A stretch of DNA of 64,000 nt from the NCBI RefSeq assembly GCF_040610475.1, contig NZ_JBEXMJ010000006.1, forward strand, positions 248,001 through 312,000. The letters are read 5' to 3'. The position numbers and the translations under genes are program-made. Positions 50,031 through 59,833 of this stretch are shown here, one piece after another; the first letter of the stretch is position 1; each line of letters opens with the position of its first letter. Below the pieces are notes generated by a model. The model was given only the letters and a program-made list of their open reading frames with translations, was not told the origin of the DNA and made no database searches. This DNA is from Actinopolymorpha sp. NPDC004070. GTDB taxonomy: Bacteria; Actinomycetota; Actinomycetes; Propionibacteriales; Actinopolymorphaceae.

Positions 50031-50773
50031 TCAGCGGCGGCGCCTGGTCGAGGCCCGCAGGAACTCGCGGTTCATGTCGGCGATGCTCTGCATCGGGATT
50101 CCCTTGGGGCACGCCGAGGTGCAGGCGCCGACGTTGGTGCAGCCGCCGAAGCCCTCCTCGTCCATGGCCGACACCATGTCCATGACCCGGCCCTCGCGTT
50201 CGGGGGCGCCCTGCGGCAGTGCGTTGAGGTGGTTGATCTTCGCGCTGGTGAACAGCATCGCCGAGCCGTTCGGGCAGGCCGCCACGCAGGCGCCGCAGCC
50301 GATGCACTCCGCGTGCTCGAAGGCGTAGTCGGCCGCCTCCTTGGGAACCGCGGTGGCGTGCGCGTCCGGCGCGCTGCCCGTCGGGGCGGTGATGTAGCCG
50401 CCCGCCTGGATCACCCGGTCGAACGCCGAGCGGTCGACCACGAGGTCCTTCACCACCGGGAAGGCCGAGGCCCGCCACGGCTCCACGTCGATCGTGTCGC
50501 CGTCGGAGAAGTGCCGCATGTGCAGCTGGCACGTGGTGGTGCGTTCGGGGCCGTGCGCCTGGCCGTTGATGACCATGCCGCACGCGCCACAGATGCCCTC
50601 ACGGCAGTCGTGGTCGAAGGCCACCGGCTCCTCACCGCGCAGGATGAGGTCCTCGTTGAGGATGTCCAGCATCTCCAGGAAGGACATCTCCGGGCTGACG
50701 TCCTCGACCCGGTAGGTGACCATGGCGCCCTTGTCGTCGACGGAACGCTGCCGCCAGATGCGCAGGGTGAGGT

Positions 50774-50777
<4 letters not shown>
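50031..50777 (-). CDS. sdhB: Succinate dehydrogenase / fumarate reductase iron-sulfur subunit
   Basis: Carries electrons from the flavoprotein to quinone through three Fe-S clusters; a peripheral cytosolic subunit of 248 residues. Cluster ligands are in place: [2Fe-2S] in [16 protein letters not shown]...C, [4Fe-4S] in [16 protein letters not shown], and [3Fe-4S] in [16 protein letters not shown] with the matching remaining Cys. ATG at 50777 overlaps the sdhA stop (ATGA), which fixes the start; the longer open frame to 50861 is sdhA shadow. This subunit belongs to the type-B (epsilon-like/Bacillus-type) enzyme found in many actinobacteria. Confidence 0.95.
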
Positions 50778-52756
<1,979 letters not shown>

Positions 52757-52757
52757 G

Positions 52758-53462
52758 TCAGCTCACGACTCCGGTCATGACCGCGACGGGGACGACCAGG
52801 AAGCCGGCCGTGAGCACCACCGCGAGGACGTTCGCGGTGGCCTTCAGGCCGCGGTCGCGGGCACGGTTGTTGGCGCCCAGGGTCTGCGCGGCACTCCAGA
52901 AGCCGTGCCGGATGTGCAGTCCCAGGGCGAGCATGGCGAGGATGTAGACGACGTTGACGTACCACACGCGGAAGTCGGCGACGACGTTCTCGTACGGGTG
53001 GTGCGCGCGCCCGAGCGGGTTGATGGTGAGTGTGGTCAGGTCCAGGATGTGCCACACGATGAACAGGCCGAGGATGACGCCGCCCCAGCGCATCGTGCGG
53101 GTGGCGTAACTGGTGCGCGCCGGCGGCCGGTGCTGGTACCTGCTCGGCCGGGCCGACACGTCGCGGCGGCTCAGTTGGTACGCCGCGATGCCGTGGGCGA
53201 CGACGGCGCCGACCAGCACCACGCGCTGCACCCAGAGGAAGCCCGAGGAGGGCAGCGCCGGCGAACCGATGGTCCGCAGCCAGCCGGCGTAGTGGTTGAA
53301 GTCCGCCGCGCCGAAGAAGATCTTGAGATTGCCGAGCATGTGGACGACCAGGAAGGCCAGCATGATCACGCCGGTGCCGGCCATGACCGCTTTCTTACCG
53401 ATGGTCGAGGACCACAACGTTCGGGCCACGGACGGCCGGGCCGCACCTGTCGCCAATGCCAT
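52758..53462 (-). CDS. sdhC: Succinate dehydrogenase cytochrome b subunit, type B
   Basis: A membrane anchor that binds two haems b and the quinone in one polypeptide, hence no sdhD. It has 234 residues and five TM helices: [29 protein letters not shown] (haem His), [23 protein letters not shown] (His), [24 protein letters not shown] (His), [31 protein letters not shown] (His) and the C-terminal [23 protein letters not shown]. The four helix His residues match the di-haem type-B family (SdhC of Bacillus, FrdC of Wolinella). It is the first gene of sdhCAB, divergent from a LysR gene across 83 bp. Confidence 0.94.
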   Translation of the reverse strand: MALATGAARPSVARTLWSSTIGKKAVMAGTGVIMLAFLVVHMLGNLKIFFGAADFNHYAGWLRTIGSPALPSSGFLWVQRVVLVGAVVAHGIAAYQLSRRDVSARPSRYQHRPPARTSYATRTMRWGGVILGLFIVWHILDLTTLTINPLGRAHHPYENVVADFRVWYVNVVYILAMLALGLHIRHGFWSAAQTLGANNRARDRGLKATANVLAVVLTAGFLVVPVAVMTGVVS

Positions 53463-53521
53463 GAGTCCCCACGGTAGAAGCCGGTTGGCGACAGGTCCAA
53501 GACATGGATTAGCTTGTTTCG

Positions 53522-53536
53522 ATAGCTAGCGGCTAT
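53522..53536. promoter_or_regulatory. LysR-type dyad in the sdhC / lysR intergenic region
   Basis: ATAGC-TAGCG-GCTAT is an interrupted palindrome of 15 bp, the usual size of an LTTR recognition site, lying directly on the lysR promoter (its -10 TATGGT overlaps the right arm). A LysR protein bound here would repress itself and could act on the divergent sdhCAB promoter. Confidence 0.6.
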
Positions 53537-53545
53537 GGTAACCGT

Positions 53546-54538
53546 GTGCAGCTGCAGCAACTCGCCTACTTCGTCGCGGTCGCCGAACTCCGGCACTTCA
53601 CCCGGGCCGCGGAGCGCGTGCACGTCGCCCAGCCATCGCTGTCCCAGCAGATCCGCGCCCTGGAACGGGAACTTGGCGCCGAGCTGTTCCGCCGGGCCCG
53701 GGGCAACATCGCGTTGACAGACGCCGGTGAAGCCCTGCTGCCGTTGGCCCGCCGGATCCTCGCCGACACCGACACCGCGCGCCTGGAGGTCCAGGAGCTC
53801 GTACAGCTGCGCCGCGGCCGGGTCCGCCTGGGCGCCACGCCGAGCCTGTGCACCGGCCTCCTGCCGGACGTGCTGCGCGCGTACCACCAGCGCTACCCCG
53901 GCATCCACCTGATCATCGAGGAGGCCGGCTCCCGTGATCTCGTCCGCGAGGTCGCCACCGGAAACCTCGACCTCGCCCTGCTGATCCTCCCGCTGCAAAG
54001 CCACGACCCGGCACTGGCGACCACCGAGCTCCTGCGCGAGGAGCTGGTGGTGGTCTCCCCGGCCTCCGAGCCACCGCCCTGGGAGGGCGGGCGGTTGCGG
54101 ATCGAGGACCTGCGCGACCAGCCACTGGTGATGTTCCGGCGGGGGTACGACCTGCGTGAGTTCACCCTGGGCGCCTGCCGCGCGGCGGGATTCGAGCCGA
54201 CCTTCGCCGTCGAGGGCGGGGAGATGGACGCCGTACTCGGCTTCGTGGAGGCCGGCCTCGGCATGGCCGTGGTGCCACGCATGGTGGCCGACCGGCGCGA
54301 CTCCGTACGCGTGACCCGGTTCGCCGACCCCGGGCTGCACCGCACCATCGGGCTCGGCCGCCGCAACGACGTCGAGCCCCCGCGCGCCGCCCGGGAGCTG
54401 CGGCAGGTGCTGGTCGACTACCTGACCCGGGCAGCCGACGCCAACGACCTCCCGCCGGGCACCCGCGCGATCCGAGCCGGGAGCGGGACCGGGCGCCGCC
54501 GGCGTACGCCGAAGGCCGCCACTCCACCCGAGGACTGA
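53546..54538 (+). CDS. LysR-family transcriptional regulator, divergent from sdhCAB
   Basis: An LTTR of 330 residues. The N-terminal HTH reads MQLQQLAYFVAVAELRHFTRAAERVHVAQPSLSQQIRALERELGAELFRR in parts. The effector domain contains RLGATPSLCTGLLPDVLRAYHQRYPGIHLIIEEAGSRDLVREVATGNLDLALLIL and LVVVSPASEPPPWEGG. A 35-residue basic tail (GTGRRRRTPKAA) is an extension. GTG at 53546 lies 6 nt after TATGGT with no Shine-Dalgarno: leaderless. The divergent arrangement with a type-B sdh operon suggests control by a TCA-cycle or related carboxylate; the ligand is unknown. Confidence 0.93.
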   Translation: MQLQQLAYFVAVAELRHFTRAAERVHVAQPSLSQQIRALERELGAELFRRARGNIALTDAGEALLPLARRILADTDTARLEVQELVQLRRGRVRLGATPSLCTGLLPDVLRAYHQRYPGIHLIIEEAGSRDLVREVATGNLDLALLILPLQSHDPALATTELLREELVVVSPASEPPPWEGGRLRIEDLRDQPLVMFRRGYDLREFTLGACRAAGFEPTFAVEGGEMDAVLGFVEAGLGMAVVPRMVADRRDSVRVTRFADPGLHRTIGLGRRNDVEPPRAARELRQVLVDYLTRAADANDLPPGTRAIRAGSGTGRRRRTPKAATPPED

Positions 54539-54556
54539 GCCCGAGCCCTCAGCACG

Positions 54557-55597
54557 TCAGGACTCGCGGACCACCTCGTCCGGGTCCTTGTCCGGTCGCA
54601 GCCCGCGCCAGACGGGATGGCGCAGGCGCCCGTCCCGGGTCCACTCCGAGAACGCCACCTCGCCGACCAGCACCGGCCGGACCCAGTGGGCGCCGCGCGC
54701 CTCCGCCGTGGGCAGCCGCTGGTCGAACGGCTGGGTGCGCTGCTCCAGCGGCGCCAGCCGGGCGGTCAGGTCGGCGAGCTTCCCCTGGTCGAAGCCGGTA
54801 CCGACCCGCCCCGCGTACACCAGCCGGCCCTCGTCGTACACACCGCACAGCAGGGCGCCGAACGTGCCGGCCCGCGATCCCTCACCGACCCGCCAGCCGG
54901 CGATCACCACCTCCTGGGTGCGGAGGTTCTTGACCTTCACCCAGGACGCGCTGCGCCGGCCGGGTTCGTACGGCGCGGACAGGCGCTTGGCCACCACGCC
55001 CTCCAGGCCCTGGGCTCGGCTGGTCGCCAGCGCGGCGTCCCCTGCGCCCTCGAACGCGGGCGGAACCTGGCAGTACGCACCAGCCAGGCCGAGTCCCTCC
55101 AGCGCCTCCCGGCGGGCGGTGTAGGGACGGGCCAGCATCGAGGTGCCGTCCAGGGCCAGCAGGTCGAAGACGAGGTAGACGACCGGCGGCTTGCCAGCCC
55201 TCGCGGTGCTGCCGGTGCTGCCGGAACTGCCGGCCGCCGCGCGGCGGCGTCCGCGTCCTGAGCCGGGTCCGTGCATGCGGGCCTGGAGCAGCTCGAAGCT
55301 CGGCCGTCCCCGCTCGTCCAGAGCGACCACCTCACCGTCCAGCACGCACCGCCGGCCCGGCAGCAGGTCCGCGACCGCGCCCACCTCCGGATAGGTGGTG
55401 GTGAAGTCACGACCGGACCGGCCGAGCAGTATGACCTGCCCGTCGGCGACGTAGGCGACCGCCCGGACTCCGTCCCACTTCATCTCGAACGCCCAGCGGT
55501 GCTGGTCGGCGGCCGGTGGCATCGATCCGGGCGTCGCCAGCATCGGCGCGACGTGTGGCAGCCCGGGGAGTCCGGGTGGCCCGGGGAGTTCGGTCAC
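54557..55597 (-). CDS. ATP-dependent DNA ligase (LigC/LigD-like)
   Basis: An ATP-dependent DNA ligase with nucleotidyltransferase and OB-fold domains, 346 residues; probably a repair or NHEJ-accessory ligase. The adenylation motif I is FEMKWDGVRAVAYV (Lys near residue 40). Motif III reads VLDGEVVALDERGRPSFELLQARM, motif IV VVAKRLSAPYEPGRRSASWVKVKN (with motif V Lys), and the OB domain YAGRVGTGFD. A flexible Gly/Ser/Arg insert (GSGRGRRRAAAGSSGSTGS) sits between motifs III and IIIa. No polymerase or nuclease domain and no Ku gene are present nearby. It lies 7 bp after the methyltransferase gene on the same strand. Confidence 0.9.
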   Translation of the reverse strand: MTELPGPPGLPGLPHVAPMLATPGSMPPAADQHRWAFEMKWDGVRAVAYVADGQVILLGRSGRDFTTTYPEVGAVADLLPGRRCVLDGEVVALDERGRPSFELLQARMHGPGSGRGRRRAAAGSSGSTGSTARAGKPPVVYLVFDLLALDGTSMLARPYTARREALEGLGLAGAYCQVPPAFEGAGDAALATSRAQGLEGVVAKRLSAPYEPGRRSASWVKVKNLRTQEVVIAGWRVGEGSRAGTFGALLCGVYDEGRLVYAGRVGTGFDQGKLADLTARLAPLEQRTQPFDQRLPTAEARGAHWVRPVLVGEVAFSEWTRDGRLRHPVWRGLRPDKDPDEVVRES

Positions 55598-55604
55598 CCC
55601 TCGA

Positions 55605-57017
55605 TCATCGCCGGTCGTACGCCCAGATCGTGCTGGTCGTGCCGAGCAGCCGGACCTCGTGCCGGTCCCGCAGCCGAAGCGTGGCCGGGACCGCCTGCTT
55701 CGGCAGCTCCGGCACCAGCAGGACGACCCGTCCGCCCGGGCGGGTCACCCGGGCCAGCTCGGCCATCACGTCGGCGATCCACACCGCCGGGTCACCCTGC
55801 ACGGCGTACTGACGCCCGAACGGCAGGTTGGACACGACGGCGTCCACGGACGCGTCCGGCAGGTCGAGGTCGCGAACGTCGCCGTCCTGCACGTGCGGGG
55901 TGTCGGCGTTGCGCCGGCTGGCCGAGACCGCGCTGGCGTCGATGTCGCGGCCCTCGACGTCCCAGCCCACCGCCTTGGCCTCGGCGAGGATCGTGCCCGA
56001 GCCGCAGCACGGGTCCAGCAGGGTGCCGGACAGGCCGGACCTGTCAGCCCTGTCCGCCCTGCCCGGCGAGCCGGGCTTGCCGGATCTGTCCGGTCGACGG
56101 CCCGGCGGGTCGCCGGCCAGCGCCACCATCGCGGCGGCGAGCGGCGGGCGCAGCGCACCGGGACGTTCGGACTCACGGCCGCCGTGCTGGCGCATCCGTA
56201 CGGTCGTCAGCCGCAGGCCGGCGACGAACCGGCCCTTGACGTACTCCAGTGCCCACACCTCGATCTGGGCGGGGTCGTCGGGCCGCCAGCCGGGCTCGGC
56301 GTCACTCACCCCGGCGTCCAGCGCCCGGCGCAGCTCGGTCCGCTTCCACGTGCGCTCCTGCAACACCCTGGCCACGACGCGGTACGTCAGTCGCTGCCGC
56401 CCACCCCGTCCACGGCTACCGGTGCCCGGGTGCGTCGACCGCCACAACCCGGTGGCGGCCTCCAGCCGGCCCGGGCGCAGGACCCGGCGCACGATCCACG
56501 GTGGCTTGTCCCCTTCGGACCGGAAGGTCCGGCCGAGCTCGACGAACACGTCGTCGGCCGTACGCAGGCGCAGGAGGGCGGCCTCGCGTCCGGCGTCGAC
56601 GGTGCACAGAACGACGTCCGCACGCCCGTCGTTGCCGACGTCGGTGACCTCCACGCCGGGCAGGCCGGCCAGCTCGCGTTGGACCAGCGGGGCGAGTCCG
56701 GGAGCGGCGAGCACGAACATCCGGCTCGTCCCCTGCGGTCCCGCCGTCTGCGGGCGTTCGGGCCGCTTCTGGTCCGAGCGCCTGGGTTCGGAACGTTTCT
56801 GGTCGGAACGCTTTTGTGCCGAACCACGCCGCTCGTGCCGCTCGTGGCGCTCGGGCTCGGTCTCCGGACGCGGGCGGCCCCGGTCACCGGGACGCCCTGG
56901 CCTGCCCGATCCACCTGCTCCGCGGGTCCCGCCACTTCTGCCGGCCGCGCCGGTCCCACCGGTCCCACCTGGACGGCCGGAACGGCCCGCCGACTGCCTG
57001 CCCGAACGTTGTGTCAT
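55605..57017 (-). CDS. THUMP-type RNA (guanine-N2) methyltransferase-like protein
   Basis: A SAM-dependent N-methyltransferase of the Trm14/TrmN/RlmL type, 470 residues. The first 95 residues are disordered, Gly/Arg/Ser-rich then KRSDQKRSEPRRS-like with repeated RS/QKRS units. A THUMP-like region follows (MFVLAAPGLAPLVQRELAGLPGVEVTDVGN). The Rossmann methyltransferase domain has TLLDPCCGSGTILAEAKAVGWDVEGRDIDASAVSASRRNA in parts (motif I, DPCCGSG), DGDVRDLDLPDASVDAVVSNLPFG (the catalytic N-L-P-F variant of NPPY) and VMAELARVTRPGGRVVLLVPE. The target is probably a tRNA or rRNA guanine; the position is unknown. It is transcribed with the ligase gene. Confidence 0.85.
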   Translation of the reverse strand: MTQRSGRQSAGRSGRPGGTGGTGAAGRSGGTRGAGGSGRPGRPGDRGRPRPETEPERHERHERRGSAQKRSDQKRSEPRRSDQKRPERPQTAGPQGTSRMFVLAAPGLAPLVQRELAGLPGVEVTDVGNDGRADVVLCTVDAGREAALLRLRTADDVFVELGRTFRSEGDKPPWIVRRVLRPGRLEAATGLWRSTHPGTGSRGRGGRQRLTYRVVARVLQERTWKRTELRRALDAGVSDAEPGWRPDDPAQIEVWALEYVKGRFVAGLRLTTVRMRQHGGRESERPGALRPPLAAAMVALAGDPPGRRPDRSGKPGSPGRADRADRSGLSGTLLDPCCGSGTILAEAKAVGWDVEGRDIDASAVSASRRNADTPHVQDGDVRDLDLPDASVDAVVSNLPFGRQYAVQGDPAVWIADVMAELARVTRPGGRVVLLVPELPKQAVPATLRLRDRHEVRLLGTTSTIWAYDRR

Positions 57018-57095
57018 AGGCGGGTCAGCCTATGGCATGCCCCGTACCCGGCACCGGGCCGCGACCCGCCTGGTGAGCCGCGGCCGGGCGTACGC

Positions 57096-57443
57096 TCAAC
57101 CGGCGTTGCCGGCCTCTGCGGGACCACCGCTGCCGGCGGCCGGATCAGGTGCGTCCTCACCCTGCAGCGTGGACCCACCGGTGGCGACCGTCACGGCCAC
57201 GTCCGGGTGAGGGAAGCGGACCTGCACGGACATCTCGCCCCCGGTGTCACCCGTCAGCCGGGAGCCCTTGAGCGGGCCGTCGAAGAGCAGTCGGTGTGAC
57301 TCCTCGATCACCTCCCGGCCGCGCAGGTGCAGGCCGAAGAAGGTGACGTACGACGCGCCGGCGTACGCACCACTGTTCACCGCCGAACGCCGACTGTCGA
57401 TCGGGTCGCTCGGCCGGGTGTTGGCGAACGCATCTCGGGTCAC
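57096..57443 (-). CDS. Short SnoaL/SgcJ-like protein, possibly truncated
   Basis: A 115-residue protein whose centre matches the SgcJ/EcaC branch of the NTF2-like fold: GASYVTFFGLHLRGREVIEESHRLLFDGPLKGSRLTG. The expected N-terminal helix with W-x-x-G-D-x-x-x-F and the C-terminal strand with a V-x-x-D-G-x-W pattern are both missing. The C-terminus instead runs into a Gly/Ala/Pro-rich end (EDAPDPAAGSGGPAEAGNAG). It may be a degraded or minimal member. The GTG start overlaps the PadR stop by GTGA, so it is translated with the regulator. The function is unknown. Confidence 0.55.
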   Translation of the reverse strand: MTRDAFANTRPSDPIDSRRSAVNSGAYAGASYVTFFGLHLRGREVIEESHRLLFDGPLKGSRLTGDTGGEMSVQVRFPHPDVAVTVATGGSTLQGEDAPDPAAGSGGPAEAGNAG

Positions 57444-58081
57444 CTCCGTCGCTGCTCCTCCTCGTCGGTGGCCGCGTCCAATCCCTGGTGCGGTCCCAGA
57501 TCAGCGCCGGTCAGTGGTGACGTCCAGGTCAGGTCGCCGACCCTGATGTCGGCGAGCAGGCCGCGTACCCACTGCAGTTCGGCGGCCGTGGCGGCACGGG
57601 CGTACTCCAGTTCCAGCAGAAGCAGCCGCGGCAGCCCGCCGGCGCGCAGGGTCTCCATCACCCCGTCGAGGGTGGCCATGCTGCCCTCCAGGCCGGCCAC
57701 CCGGGTGCCGAGGCTGCGCACGGCCTCCTCGACCGGCAGGCAGCCCAGCAGCGACACGGCGGCGGTGAACGTCGGCCGGTCCCCGTCGGTCCGCTCCAGC
57801 AGGCCGCGCAGCCGCGCGGCGAGCTCGGCCCGGCCGTCGGCAGTGATCTGGTAGACCGTGCGCTCCGGCCGCCGGCCCTCCCGACTGGTCTCCACCGGGA
57901 CGATCAGCTCGTCGTTCATCAACCGGTCGACAGCGTGGTAGAGGCTGCGGGGAAGCCCGGTGATGTAGTCCTTGTGCGTGTCGACGATGAGCCGGTGCAG
58001 CTCGTAGGGGTGCCGCGGCCCCTGCAGCAGCAACGCGAGCACGGTGAGGCCCACCAGGTCGGCGGACTGCCGGCGGACCAC
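57440..58081 (-). CDS. PadR-family transcriptional regulator
   Basis: A winged-helix repressor with a C-terminal dimerisation helix (PadR plus Vir_act_alpha_C), 213 residues. It reads SADLVGLTVLALLLQGPRHPYELHRLI, ITGLPRSLYHAVDRLMNDELIVPVE, RRPERTVYQITADGRAELAARL and a helical C-terminal half ending TDEEEQRRR. GTG at 58081 with GGGAGGG 6 nt upstream is chosen over an unsupported extension to 58138. An inverted repeat at 58176-58192 in its 5' region is a likely autoregulatory site. It is followed by the coupled SnoaL-like gene. Relatives respond to phenolics or drugs and control exporters; none is adjacent here. Confidence 0.9.
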   Translation of the reverse strand: MVRRQSADLVGLTVLALLLQGPRHPYELHRLIVDTHKDYITGLPRSLYHAVDRLMNDELIVPVETSREGRRPERTVYQITADGRAELAARLRGLLERTDGDRPTFTAAVSLLGCLPVEEAVRSLGTRVAGLEGSMATLDGVMETLRAGGLPRLLLLELEYARAATAAELQWVRGLLADIRVGDLTWTSPLTGADLGPHQGLDAATDEEEQRRR

Positions 58082-58175
58082 GTGGCGCCCTCCCCCGGCG
58101 GCCGGCCCGCCACCGATCGCACCGCGCCCCGGCAGCACGGCGAGTCGACCGCCGGCCCTTGTTAGCGCTATGCCC

Positions 58176-58192
58176 TATTGCAGATTGCAATA
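58176..58192. promoter_or_regulatory. PadR-type operator candidate (7-3-7 dyad)
   Basis: TATTGCA-GAT-TGCAATA is a perfect inverted repeat about 95 bp upstream of the PadR GTG and 65 bp after the stop of the LLM oxidoreductase. Its A/T-rich character stands out against the local GC content. PadR proteins typically bind such short dyads over their own promoter. Confidence 0.55.
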
Positions 58193-58256
58193 AGGCACAG
58201 CGTAGAGAGCGTAGGCCTGCGGGGTGAACGGTTCGGAGAAACCGAAGCTCGCGGGC

Positions 58257-59165
58257 TCAACGACCTGCCGGCACGATCGCCTCGATGTCGGGCACGAGCT
58301 CACCCAGCAGTTCGAGCGACTCCTCGTCCCACGGTCCGGGCGGCGCGACGATCGCGTGGTCCATGCCGGACGCCGCGAGCTCGGCCAGCCGTTCGAGCAC
58401 CCGCGCCGGCGAGTCGGTGCCGTCCCGCCCGTCCCGGGAGATCGCCACCGACATGGCGATCGTCTTCTCGATCTCGTCGTAGTCGCGCCCCTCGGCCTCG
58501 CAGTGCTCGCGCAGGACGGCGAGCTTGTGCTTACGGACCGCCTCACCGTCCGGGATGTCGAAGAGGTTGCAGGCGTCGGCGTACTTCGCGACGTACCGCA
58601 GCGTCCGGCGCTCCCCCATCCCTCCGACGAGGATCGGCGGGTGCGGCCGGGTCAGGGCGTTGGGCGAGTTCAGCGGGTCGGCGAGGTGGTAGTGGTCACC
58701 GGCGTAGGGCGACCGGTCGCCCCGCCACATGTGCAACGCGATCCGGAGCACCTCCTCCAGCCGGGCGAAACGCTCCTTCGTCGGCGGGAACGGGATGCCC
58801 AGCCCCTCGGCCTCGCGGGCGTTCCAGGCGGCGCCGATGCCCAGCCAGGCCCGGCCACCGGACAGGACGTCGAGCGTGGTCACGGTCTTCACGAGGAGAC
58901 CAGGATGCCGGTACGGCGCGGCGGTGACGAGGGTGCCGAGCCGGATGCGTTCGGTCTGGCCCGCGGCGTAGGCGAGCGTGGTGTAGCCCTCGAGCATGTC
59001 CAGCTCGGCGGGGCCGTTCATGCCGATCTGAAAGAGGTGGTCCATCACCCAGAGGGTGTGGAAGCCGGCCTGATCCGCGATCCGGGCGAGCCGGCCGACG
59101 TGGTGGCCGATCCGTTGCGGGCCGTCGGGCCAGGTGAAGTTGGCGATGGACAGGCTGATGCGCAT
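58257..59165 (-). CDS. LLM-class F420-dependent oxidoreductase
   Basis: A luciferase-like TIM-barrel oxidoreductase using coenzyme F420, 302 residues. It shows ISLSIANFTWPDGPQRIGHHVGRLARIADQAGFHTLWVMDH at the start, ERIRLGTLVTAAPYRHPGLLVKTVTTLDVLSGGRAWLGIGAAWNAREAEGLGIPFPPTKERFARLEE in parts and HPPILVGGMGERRTLRYVAKYADACNL, the standard actinobacterial subfamily pattern. ATG at 59165 has AAGGAG 8 nt upstream. The substrate is unknown. A dyad CGTTAG-CTGC-CTAACG overlaps its leader (59179-59194). The gene is followed by the PadR unit on the same strand but separated by 118 bp or more. Confidence 0.92.
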   Translation of the reverse strand: MRISLSIANFTWPDGPQRIGHHVGRLARIADQAGFHTLWVMDHLFQIGMNGPAELDMLEGYTTLAYAAGQTERIRLGTLVTAAPYRHPGLLVKTVTTLDVLSGGRAWLGIGAAWNAREAEGLGIPFPPTKERFARLEEVLRIALHMWRGDRSPYAGDHYHLADPLNSPNALTRPHPPILVGGMGERRTLRYVAKYADACNLFDIPDGEAVRKHKLAVLREHCEAEGRDYDEIEKTIAMSVAISRDGRDGTDSPARVLERLAELAASGMDHAIVAPPGPWDEESLELLGELVPDIEAIVPAGR

Positions 59166-59178
59166 GGGCGCGCTCCTT

Positions 59179-59194
59179 CGTTAGCTGCCTAACG
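59179..59194. promoter_or_regulatory. Dyad upstream of the F420-oxidoreductase gene
   Basis: CGTTAG-CTGC-CTAACG is a perfect 6-4-6 inverted repeat 14 bp before the start codon, overlapping the upstream end of the RBS region. It resembles a TetR/MarR-type half-site pair. No regulator gene of those families is adjacent. Confidence 0.5.
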
Positions 59195-59302
59195 TTGTGC
59201 GGCTAGCATAGCCGGGAAAGGAGCGATGCGAGCGAACCGAACGCAGCGGGCAGCCCGAGCCGGACCGCCGTGTCGACCTGGCCCAGGGGCCTGGGATCTG
59301 TC

Positions 59303-59752
59303 CTAGACGGCCGGCGGGCGGTGTTCGTACGGCGTGGACAACACGATCAGCGAACGGGTGGAGACGTTGGCCTTGGACCGGATCCGGGCCAGCAACTCCT
59401 CCAGTGCGCGAGGACTCGTGACCCGGACCTTGAGCAGGTAGTTCTCGTCGCCGGCGACCGAGTGACAGTCCTCGATCTCGGGCACGTCCTGGAGCAGGTC
59501 GGGTGAGTCGTCGGGCTGGCTGGGGTCGATCGGCTTGATCGAGATGAACGCCGTCAACGGCAGGTCGAGCGCCTCGTAGTCGACGACCGCGGCGTATCCC
59601 TTGATGATTCCGCGCTGCTCCAGCCGGCGGACGCGCTGGTGCACGGCCGAGGTGGACAGGCCGGTGAGCTTGCCCAGCTCGGTGTACGACATCCGGCCGT
59701 GGGAAGCGAGCAGCCGGACGATCTGACGGTCGAGGTCCTCCACGCCGGTCAC
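59303..59752 (-). CDS. Lrp/AsnC-family transcriptional regulator
   Basis: A feast/famine regulator of 149 residues. The HTH domain is VEDLDRQIVRLLASHGRMSYTELGKLTGLSTSAVHQRVRRLEQRGIIKGYAAVVD in parts, followed by the RAM/AsnC ligand-binding domain with FISIKPIDPSQPDDSPDLLQDVPEIEDCHSVAGDENYLLKVRVTS. The GDxDYLLKV-type motif appears as GDENYLLKV. It likely senses an amino acid; the target genes are not visible by location. The start is GTG at 59752 without a clear RBS. It is convergent with nothing and lies 81 bp after the M24 peptidase gene on the same strand. Confidence 0.93.
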   Translation of the reverse strand: MTGVEDLDRQIVRLLASHGRMSYTELGKLTGLSTSAVHQRVRRLEQRGIIKGYAAVVDYEALDLPLTAFISIKPIDPSQPDDSPDLLQDVPEIEDCHSVAGDENYLLKVRVTSPRALEELLARIRSKANVSTRSLIVLSTPYEHRPPAV

Positions 59753-59833
59753 CGTACCGTGCGAACCCTGGACTGGTCAGTCCGCGATCTCACCGCCGGC
59801 ATCGCCGTCTCGCCGGCCACCTCGGGCACCGCC

